18,012 nucleotides of DNA from positions 1 through 18,012 of the forward strand of contig CAMCFM010000023.1 in the NCBI GenBank assembly GCA_945874095.1, given 5' to 3'. Shown one piece after another: positions 9,001 through 14,679 of the stretch. The DNA is from Candidatus Kuenenia stuttgartensis. Its GTDB lineage: Bacteria; Planctomycetota; Planctomycetia; Isosphaerales; Isosphaeraceae. Position 1 is the first letter of the stretch, and every line of letters begins with the position of its first letter. The position numbers were made by a program, and so were the translations under genes. The notes below the pieces were generated by a model. That model had not been told where the DNA came from. It made no database searches and was given only the letters and a program-made list of their open reading frames with translations.

Positions 9001-10489
9001 GAGAAAAGATGGAACAGGTGCATGGGGCAAAAAAGGTGTTTTAGTAAGCCAAATGAATCATTTACCAGTTACTTTCTACAATAGTAATTCATTTGATAAT
9101 AATACTGCCGTGATTGTTCCAAGTCTTCCCAATCACCTCACCGCCATCTGGTGCTTCTGCACATCGCCGGAATATAACGAAGCAGTTAGACGGATTGATC
9201 AAAAACTAAACGTCACAAACGCCACGTTGGTCAAAGTCCCCTTCGACCTCGCCTATTGGACTAAAGTGGCCGAAGAGAAATACCCCAACGGCTTGCCCAA
9301 GCCATACACTGACGATCCGACGCAGTGGATTTTTCATGGCCACCCGTGCGGCTCCGTGGTGTGGGACGAATCGGCCAAGTGGACCGCCCACGGCCCGCTG
9401 CGCACCGACGAAACCTTCCTCCAGGTCGCCATAGCCCGCCTCCTCGGCTACCGCTGGCCCGCCGAACTCCAACCAAGTAGAAGCGGCTTCCAGCCGCCCT
9501 CATCCGAATCGATAAGCAACAGCCACCAGCCGCCCTCATCCGAATCGATAAGCAATAGCCACCAGCCGCTTTCATCCGCAACAACCAGCAATGGTCTCCA
9601 GCCAGTCTCAGTCGAAAATGGGCGTAATGGACTTCAGCCACTTTCTTTGTCCCAAAAGCGTCAGGATGACGCTTCTACTGCTATTACTGACGACTCTGAG
9701 ATGGAATTGGCTGACGAACAACGGGCCTGGGTTGACAAGTGCGAGGACCTTTTGCCCCTGGCCGACAACGATGGGATTGTGTGTCTGCCGGGCGTGCGTG
9801 AGGAAGTGGCCGCATCTGAACGCTTGATGGGAGTCTTGCGTGCGGCCTGGGGCGACAACTGGACGGAATCCATATTGCATAAAATCTTAACCGAGGCCGG
9901 GTGCAAGGCAGGAACCACTCTGGACGACTGGCTTCGCAACCAGTTCTTTGAGCAGCACTGCAAATTGTTCCAAAACCGGCCTTTTATCTGGCACATTTGG
10001 GACGGCCGCAAGGACGGTTTCTCGGCTCTGGTTAATTATCACAAGCTCACGCACAAGACGCTTGAAAACTTGACATATTCCTATCTGGGCGACTGGATCA
10101 GTGCTCAAAGCAAGTCGAACAAGGCCGGTGCCGATTTGCGTCTGGCAGCCGCCCAGCAATTGCAGGGCAAGCTCAAGCTGATTCTGGCCGGCGAGCCGCC
10201 TTACGACATCTTCGTGCGATGGAAGCCACTACATGAGCAGTCCATCGGCTGGCAACCGGATTTGAACGATGGCGTGCGGATGAACATTCGGCCGTTCATG
10301 GAAGCCGGAATCCTGCGAAAGAACCCGAACATCAAGTGGACCAAAGACCGAGGCAAGGAGCCAGATCGAGCGAAAGTCGATTACCCGTGGTTCTGTGACG
10401 GAGACCGGATCAACGATGTTCATTTGACAAACAGCGAGAAGCAGTCGGCCCGTGATAGAATAAAACTGAAGGGGGCCAGCCATGATTGA
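6098..10489 (+). CDS. pglX: BREX adenine-N6 methyltransferase PglX with an in-frame RAYT insertion
   Basis: PglX methylates adenine-N6 in the BREX recognition site, marking host DNA and providing the specificity of the system. Preferred start: ATG 6098, because AGGTGA (6087-6092) is an ideally placed ribosome site. An in-frame GTG at 6089 lies inside that site. Order: N-terminal helical domain (residues 1 to about 270, ending PLEYLRFV); a foreign RAYT domain (about 271-510); methyltransferase motif I DPCCGSGHF (537-545); motif IV NVPYL (from 727); the presumed target-recognition region (about 880-1010, A+T-rich); a linker disrupted by a REP-like tandem repeat (about 1127-1196); and a conserved C-terminus (WVDKCEDLLPLADNDGIVC, then GVRMNIRPFMEAGILR). 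The usual length is about 1150-1220 residues, so the two inserts of about 240 and 70 account for the 1463 seen. The last 8 bases overlap the next gene. Catalytic motifs are present, but whether the enlarged protein folds and works cannot be told. Confidence 0.93.
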   Translation: MPALESALRRQLEKAITQARDVAEVAARSALQKRGVHEASPYAHFSAPDKKLRGRLRARGQQAGDIRNPDETQSIDHLTQELAYEYWHRMLFARFLAENQLLMHPDGVAVSLEECDELATDAKPPAANGFALAARFAGRMLPQIFRADDVLLEIDFAPEHRLALEKLLSGLPVQTFQADDSLGWVYQFWQSKKKEEVNASGNKIGADELPAVTQLFTEPYMVSFLLDNTLGAWWAARTLTPSDLAHAPDEETLRQKASRPGIPLEYLRFVKQKVESASSRFIANQEHPQHQELGYFNKDEAVTNLSGNLPHWRQEGVSYFVTFRTADSIPQEKLRLWLAEKDEWLKAHPEPHDEQTRREFYKNFTARFQKWIDQGYGECLLGQSKYYDIVKNALLHFDGERYALGDFVIMPNHVHAIVTPKNGNDLSDILHSWKSFTANQINKLSGNTGAFWQKESYDHILRGPEQLEKIIAYIRSHSAYVLDQNLNTGDQRQDSGFTGIGDQRQDAASTGLDSIWALAGGSFDQWPENLADLRVIDPCCGSGHFLVGVLMMLVPMRMAREGLSAADAVDAVLSQNLHGLELDPRCIEIAAFALAMSAWKLAGYRPLPKLNLACSGLSPNCSEQEWLKIVENSGLPLPLRGRETIRDGLLGLHQLFSQAPTLGSLIDPGQQRGNLITADYETLAPYLSAILKVESPDDDFHERAVRADGMSKAAELLAGTYHWVITNVPYLVRGKQCEPLQKFCDKYYAEAKNDLATVFIDRSLALCDKGGTVSLVLPQNWLFLTSYKKFREKLLNQETWHLIARLGPGAFETISGEVVKAILISLSRGREMADGNWSFAVSAKIGKPGWIRGLDVSEPRTGAEKAAELMTAEVKFVGQAKQLENPDSRVSLDDKNSGELLELKSNSYHGLTSGDMPRMKFYYWELNECGNIWIPFQGTVKNNIYFGGNETLLRWDGGEGAIKEIEGARKDGTGAWGKKGVLVSQMNHLPVTFYNSNSFDNNTAVIVPSLPNHLTAIWCFCTSPEYNEAVRRIDQKLNVTNATLVKVPFDLAYWTKVAEEKYPNGLPKPYTDDPTQWIFHGHPCGSVVWDESAKWTAHGPLRTDETFLQVAIARLLGYRWPAELQPSRSGFQPPSSESISNSHQPPSSESISNSHQPLSSATTSNGLQPVSVENGRNGLQPLSLSQKRQDDASTAITDDSEMELADEQRAWVDKCEDLLPLADNDGIVCLPGVREEVAASERLMGVLRAAWGDNWTESILHKILTEAGCKAGTTLDDWLRNQFFEQHCKLFQNRPFIWHIWDGRKDGFSALVNYHKLTHKTLENLTYSYLGDWISAQSKSNKAGADLRLAAAQQLQGKLKLILAGEPPYDIFVRWKPLHEQSIGWQPDLNDGVRMNIRPFMEAGILRKNPNIKWTKDRGKEPDRAKVDYPWFCDGDRINDVHLTNSEKQSARDRIKLKGASHD
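6916..6940 (+). repeat. REP-like hairpin, left end of the RAYT insertion
   Basis: GTAG at 6917-6920 runs into a perfect inverted repeat: 9-base arms GAATCGGCT (6920-6928) and AGCCGATTC (6932-6940), with a TCC loop. A GTAG foot 5' of a short hairpin is the known recognition pattern of bacterial REP sequences served by RAYTs. The copy at 9476-9497 differs at both partners of one stem pair (T-A against G-C), which supports structural conservation. It is translated as part of PglX (VESASSRF). Confidence 0.8.
7564..7629 (-). repeat. Two 36-base REP-like units, right end of the RAYT insertion
   Basis: TGATCAGCGGCAGGAT occurs at 7564-7579 and again at 7600-7615, exactly 36 bases apart. The second unit completes a hairpin (GCGGC 7606-7610, GCCGC 7616-7620) followed by TTCTACT, so the GTAG foot lies on the minus strand and faces outward. 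The first unit has lost its second arm and looks decayed. In protein the units are 12 residues each (GDQRQDSGFTGI and GDQRQDAASTGL). The orientation is opposite to the left-end hairpin, as in paired REP/BIME structures. Confidence 0.78.
8781..9120. other. A+T-rich segment in the PglX target-recognition region
   Basis: Bases 8821-9120 contain 108 G+C of 300 (36%), against about 62% in the line 8581-8640 of the same gene. Codons switch to A/T-ending forms (TTA, ATT, AAT, GAA). The protein remains a normal PglX segment (LTSGDMPRMKF, IWIPFQGTVKNN, GVLVSQMNHLPVTFYN), so this is not a foreign insert. It looks like a recombined or diversified stretch, as expected for the part that reads DNA. The domain assignment is inferred from position. 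Confidence 0.6.
9476..9684. repeat. REP-like block with a 36-base tandem repeat, in frame in pglX
   Basis: The block starts with GTAG (9477-9480) and a hairpin (GCGGCT 9483-9488, AGCCGC 9492-9497, loop TCC). It ends with an opposite-facing hairpin (AAGCGTCA 9656-9663, TGACGCTT 9667-9674, loop GGA) followed by CTACT. Between them are five units of 36 bases, each starting CAGCC, at 9491, 9527, 9563, 9599 and 9635. The first two are nearly identical and the others increasingly diverged. In protein this is a 12-residue Ser/Asn/Gln-rich repeat starting QP (for example QPPSSESISNSH). PglX-like sequence resumes at EMELADEQRAW (about 9699). No transposase lies inside, so this is probably a non-autonomous derivative of the element at 6908-7630. 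Confidence 0.8.
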
Positions 10490-11579
10490 GCGAGTCGAGA
10501 TCAAGAACTTCAAATGCCTTCGGGACGTGAGCGTGAATCTGGAGCGATTCACGGTGTTTGTGGGTGCCAATGGGAGTGGGAAGACGAGTGTATTGAGTGC
10601 GATCCACTGCGCAGTGCGTGCCGCGATGGGGGATCCGCAGAAAGTGTTTGCACACGAGCGGCATGGGGACTGGGTTTATACACGAGGCGGATCTGGCGAT
10701 TTGTCGATCACGTGCCGGACAGAGGCTGGTGAGTTCCGCGTAGAGGCCACTCCACCGGAAGGATATCCGCCGGAGCCAGAATTCTTACAAAAAGGGCTTT
10801 GGCAGTATCGGATTGTTCCGCAGGGTGTTGACCTTGAAAAGGCCTTGAAGCCGGCCCGACGGATGGTTTTTCTTCAGTTGAACGCCAGTGAGCTGGCGAA
10901 GCCATCATACAGCGATCATACCCCGCCCCGAATGGAGCAGAACGGATCAGGGCTGGCATCGGTGCTGGCATTTATGGCATTGAATGATCCCGAAGGTTTT
11001 GAGCAATTGAGCGAGATCGCCCGGTCATTGATACCGAGCTTGAAGCGAATTCGATTTTGCAAAGCCCGCGTACCCCGGACAGAAACGGAAGTGGTCCGAT
11101 TTGGCACAGAGGTTGTGGAGCATCGCCGGCGGCAGTCGTTCCAGGGCGAGCTGATTCTGCTGGATTTTGAGCATGCGGAGAATGTCTCCGCCCGAACGGC
11201 CAGTGAAGGCACTTTGCTGATCCTGGGGCTGCTTACGGTGTTGCTCGGCCCGACCCGGCCAAGAATCCTGTTGATGGACGACATTGAGCATGGGTTACAC
11301 CCACTTGCCCAGAAAAAGCTGGTGGAGGTGATTCAAAGTCTCCAGCAGAGATTTCCAGACTTGCAAATACTGGCAACGGCCCATTCATCAGAGCTGTTGA
11401 ATTATTTGGAGCATGAGCAAGTGCGACTCATGGCGGTTGGAGCGGATGGGAGCAGCGTTTGTGGCCGCCTGCTTGATCACCCGAAGTTTGGCAAATGGAA
11501 AGAGGAATTCTACCCTGGCGAGATGTGGAGTGCATTTGGGGAGAGCTGGCTGGTAGAGCCACAGGTGGTCACTAAATGA
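10482..11579 (+). CDS. AAA ATPase of the OLD/AAA15-21 type, BREX accessory
   Basis: 365 residues, an ABC/SMC-like ATPase related to OLD and RecF-type proteins. The N-terminus (MIERVEIKNFKCLRD) is the classic first strand of this group. Walker A is GANGSGKT (28-35), the signature-like helix starts at SEGTLLILG (from 241), Walker B is ILLMDDIEHGLHP (from 262), and the switch histidine is H301 in ATAHSSE. No nuclease domain is fused. Instead the stop overlaps (ATGA, 11576-11579) the TOPRIM-like gene, so the two probably act together. The start overlaps the pglX end by 8 bases and has GAAGGGGG about 7 bases upstream. Paired OLD-like ATPase and TOPRIM genes are a known defence architecture (for example AriA/AriB of PARIS, which can sit inside BREX loci). 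Assignment to a named system is not justified from sequence alone. Confidence 0.85.
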   Translation: MIERVEIKNFKCLRDVSVNLERFTVFVGANGSGKTSVLSAIHCAVRAAMGDPQKVFAHERHGDWVYTRGGSGDLSITCRTEAGEFRVEATPPEGYPPEPEFLQKGLWQYRIVPQGVDLEKALKPARRMVFLQLNASELAKPSYSDHTPPRMEQNGSGLASVLAFMALNDPEGFEQLSEIARSLIPSLKRIRFCKARVPRTETEVVRFGTEVVEHRRRQSFQGELILLDFEHAENVSARTASEGTLLILGLLTVLLGPTRPRILLMDDIEHGLHPLAQKKLVEVIQSLQQRFPDLQILATAHSSELLNYLEHEQVRLMAVGADGSSVCGRLLDHPKFGKWKEEFYPGEMWSAFGESWLVEPQVVTK

Positions 11580-12331
11580 GCGGGAAACAGGTTTTTGCGA
11601 TCGTTTACGAAGCCGAGGCGGATTTGAAAGTTGCCTCGGAACTTGCGGATCGTGTGTTGGTTGAGTCGATTGACTGGCTGGAAGAAAGTCACTTGGAAAG
11701 CTGTCGCACTTGGGTCAGCCGCTTGGTCGGAGGTGAACCACTGAAGTGGACCCGAATCAAGCAACTGGCCCGTGACGCAGGCATTAAAGTGGCGGGGCAT
11801 ATGGACCACCAGGCTGCTTATCCGGATGCAAAGGCTGCGAGACGAGCGATTTTGTATCTGGAAAAGATCGTTGATGATGTCGCAGGGATCGTTTTGATCC
11901 GCGATCAGGACGACCAACCGGAGCGAAGAAAAGGTCTTGAACAGGCACGCCAGGAGCATCAGGGAAAAACTCCGGTGGTCATCGGGCTTGCGGTTGTCGA
12001 ACGCGAAGCCTGGGTGATATCGGGGTTTGAGCCGAGAAATGCCAATGAGCAATCGCGGCTCAGTCAGGAGAGTCAAACATTGGGGTTTCAGCCCCAAGAG
12101 CGGAGTCAGGAGTTGACGGCTTGTAAGGATGACAATTCCAAACGCAGCCCGAAGCGGGTTTTGCAGGCTTTAACGGGCGGCAATTTCGAGCGTGAGCGCA
12201 GTTGCTGGAAAAGTACCGCACTTGAACTGTTGCGTGAGCGTGGGGCTGAGAATGGCCTAAAGCCTTATCTGGAAGAGGTTCGAGAGCATTTGGCCCCACG
12301 GATTGGGCATATAGCAGGGAGGGCCGAGTGA
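11576..12331 (+). CDS. TOPRIM-like (DUF4276/DUF4435-like) effector candidate
   Basis: 251 residues. I do not recognise a named family with certainty, but the fold signature looks TOPRIM-like. An N-terminal strand with acidic residues (FAIVYEAEAD, E12, E14, D16) is followed by a strand ending in an acidic cluster (GIVLIRDQDDQ, D110, D112, D113) and then VVEREAWVI (E142, E144, W146). The last resembles the E-x-W segment of DUF4276-type proteins. The C-terminal part (KRSPKRVLQAL, then ERSCWKSTALELLRERG) is helical. By analogy with ATPase/TOPRIM pairs it would be the nuclease partner of the preceding ATPase, released or activated on phage sensing; that is inference. It is coupled to the ATPase by a 4-base overlap, and its stop shares one base with the preferred pglZ start (TGATG). 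Confidence 0.65.
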   Translation: MSGKQVFAIVYEAEADLKVASELADRVLVESIDWLEESHLESCRTWVSRLVGGEPLKWTRIKQLARDAGIKVAGHMDHQAAYPDAKAARRAILYLEKIVDDVAGIVLIRDQDDQPERRKGLEQARQEHQGKTPVVIGLAVVEREAWVISGFEPRNANEQSRLSQESQTLGFQPQERSQELTACKDDNSKRSPKRVLQALTGGNFERERSCWKSTALELLRERGAENGLKPYLEEVREHLAPRIGHIAGRAE

Positions 12332-14679
12332 TGAATCAACCATCCAATGTTTTTGAATCGCTCGTGGGGGCACTGCAGAAGGCAGCCGCTTACAATCGTG
12401 ACGACACCGTACCGCCAGCCGCAGTATTGTGGCCGGATGAGAAGCGGGAATGGGAGAGGCTGGCCTCCAGGCTTAGGGGGGGGCTGCCGCAGTTCCTGAC
12501 ATTCGGCCATTATGATTTAATCCACCGGACGGGACCGGCGATCTGGCTGCGGTGCGTTCTTGCCGGGAAAATCGACAGTCTTGGTTTGCCGATGGGAGTG
12601 GTTCCGATTATCTATCTGCCAGGCGTGAGCCGGTCGACATTACGAGCCACTGAAGATTGCCCACAAGAATTGAAGCCCCTGGCCGAGTTGCAATATCGGG
12701 GCGTGATCTGGTCGCAGGCCAACGCAAAAGATTGGACCATCGCGGCTTACCTTCAAACCGAAAAGGGCGGACTGGATTTGAAGGTGGCCAAGGATCAGGC
12801 CACGGCCACATCCTTGCGCAGGGCTGTCGAAAAGCTGGCTGATGCGACGATTGCCGACCTGCGAGCCAAGTCTGCTGCCGGGGAACTGAACTGCAATTAT
12901 TTCGACTCCCTTGTGAGCGACGATCTGGTGGACGATCTGCTGTCGTGGATGTCACAGCCGAAGGAAACGCGTGAGATGTGGGAGTCGGTCCGGTGGGAAA
13001 CCCTGTGTAGTCGGTGTCTTGCCGACTATGGCTTCGACCCATCGCGTGACGGTGAACTTGTGGGTGCTGAGAAGTTGGGAACCCAGACCAAGCCAGCTTG
13101 GAAAACGGCCTGGAAACGATATGCCGTTGCCCCGGCTCGATATCCTGGCTTGGCGTCATTGCTGAGGAAGGCCAAACCCCAGCCGAAGGGCGGTGCCTCT
13201 TTGTTTGTCGCGGCAGACGAATTTTGGCCGCAAGATAACGATGCTGAGGAAGCCGAACTGAGGAAGGAACTTCAGGAGCTTTCATCGACACCGCTGGCAC
13301 AAGCGCGGCAAACGATGAAAACTCTGGAAAAGCGACACGCAAGCCGGCGTGAATGGGTGTGGGCGAAGTTGAGCCAGTCGCCGATGGCTTCTGCGATTGA
13401 GCACCTTGCAAACCTGGCTGATTTGACGGCCACTCCTCTGGCTGGAGCAACGCTGGCCGAAATGGTTAAGGCTTATACCGAAGGTGGTTGGAAGGCTGAC
13501 GCCGCCGTGCTGGATGCCTTGGCTGCAGTCAATAAGCCCGCCGACCAAGAGGCAGTCAACGCGGCAATCGCTCATGTTTATAAACCATGGCTACGCGATG
13601 CCGCCGAATTGTTCCAGAAGCGGGTGAGCGAAACCCCGCTTCCAGGTCGAGAGAAACCGCGACTCGATTCCGTACCGAATGGCACGTGTGTCCTTTTCGC
13701 CGATGGTCTGCGATATGACGTGGGGCAGAAGTTTCTGGCCATGCTCGCCGGGCGAGTGGGGGAAATCCAGTCGAGCCATCACTACGTGGCACTGCCGTCC
13801 GTCACCCCGACCTCGAAACCAGCAGTATCGCCGGTGGCTGGCAAAATCAAAGGGACTATCGCTGGTGAAGATTTCCGACCGTGTGTTGCTCTGGATGGCA
13901 AAGATCTGACGCCGGATCGGTTCCGGAAATTGTTGGACGATGACAGTGTGCAGTATCTCGCCAACCACGACGTTGGCGACCCCAGCGGCAAGGCATGGAC
14001 CGAGTTCGGCAACCTCGACACAACCGGCCATAACGAAGGCAGTGGAATGGCCCGCCGCATCCCGGAACTGCTGACTACGCTGGTGCAGCGTGTCGAATCG
14101 CTGTTGGAATCCGGCTGGAAGGAAGTTCGGGTCGTGACCGATCATGGGTGGCTTTTGATGCCCAAGGGCCTGCCAAAGTCGGAGTTGCCCAAGTTCCTGA
14201 CAGCAACTCGTTGGCGAAGGTGTGCTGTGGTGAAGCCCAACGCTTCAGTAGAGATTCCGACCTTTTCTTGGTTCTGGGCGGATGGTGTCCGTGTGGCCAG
14301 CCCTCCAGGAATCGACTGCTTTATGTCGGGGGAAGAATACAATCACGGAGGGCTGAGCCTTCAGGAGTGCGTTGTGCCTCAAATCTTGATCCGTCCTGGC
14401 GGCACATCTACGGTGTCAGCAAAGATTGAATCGTACAAGTGGGCCGGTCTTCGTTGCCGGATCAAAGTGACTGGTGATTACGAGGGCTGCCGTATGGATT
14501 TACGTGATAAAGCAGCCGACCCGGGTAGTTCTTTGGTAAGCCCTAAGGTCGTGACGAAAGATGGATCGGTGGCGTTGGTCGTTACAAATGAAAGTCGGGA
14601 AGGGACAGCGACCACGCTGGTACTTCTGGACCAATCGGGCAACGTTCTTGATAAGTCGCCAGTGACGGTGGGGGAATAA
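12331..14679 (+). CDS. pglZ: BREX phosphatase-fold protein PglZ (probably type B)
   Basis: 782 residues from ATG 12331. An in-frame GTG at 12328 is less likely, since AGGGAGGG (12316-12323) is ideally spaced from the ATG. PglZ belongs to the alkaline-phosphatase superfamily and is required for BREX methylation and defence. The N-terminus (VFESLVGALQKAAAYNRDD, then PPAAVLWPD) matches what I know of the BREX-1 type B form. Metal-site motifs, numbered from the GTG, are FADGLRYDV (D459), VTDHGWLL (D605, H606) and YNHGGLSLQE (H673), in the order expected for the fold. A small beta-rich domain ends the protein. No residues appear missing. brxL follows with no gap. Confidence 0.93.
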   Translation: MNQPSNVFESLVGALQKAAAYNRDDTVPPAAVLWPDEKREWERLASRLRGGLPQFLTFGHYDLIHRTGPAIWLRCVLAGKIDSLGLPMGVVPIIYLPGVSRSTLRATEDCPQELKPLAELQYRGVIWSQANAKDWTIAAYLQTEKGGLDLKVAKDQATATSLRRAVEKLADATIADLRAKSAAGELNCNYFDSLVSDDLVDDLLSWMSQPKETREMWESVRWETLCSRCLADYGFDPSRDGELVGAEKLGTQTKPAWKTAWKRYAVAPARYPGLASLLRKAKPQPKGGASLFVAADEFWPQDNDAEEAELRKELQELSSTPLAQARQTMKTLEKRHASRREWVWAKLSQSPMASAIEHLANLADLTATPLAGATLAEMVKAYTEGGWKADAAVLDALAAVNKPADQEAVNAAIAHVYKPWLRDAAELFQKRVSETPLPGREKPRLDSVPNGTCVLFADGLRYDVGQKFLAMLAGRVGEIQSSHHYVALPSVTPTSKPAVSPVAGKIKGTIAGEDFRPCVALDGKDLTPDRFRKLLDDDSVQYLANHDVGDPSGKAWTEFGNLDTTGHNEGSGMARRIPELLTTLVQRVESLLESGWKEVRVVTDHGWLLMPKGLPKSELPKFLTATRWRRCAVVKPNASVEIPTFSWFWADGVRVASPPGIDCFMSGEEYNHGGLSLQECVVPQILIRPGGTSTVSAKIESYKWAGLRCRIKVTGDYEGCRMDLRDKAADPGSSLVSPKVVTKDGSVALVVTNESREGTATTLVLLDQSGNVLDKSPVTVGE

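Noticed and set aside
9491..9670. Regularly spaced repeats considered as a CRISPR array
   Set aside because: The 36-base units are contiguous, without unique spacers, and are translated in frame within pglX.
12080..12097. Inverted repeat with arms TTGGGG and CCCCAA in the TOPRIM-like gene, with TTTCAGCC resembling the REP core
   Set aside because: It has no GTAG foot or second copy, and the protein around it looks continuous, so it is probably chance.
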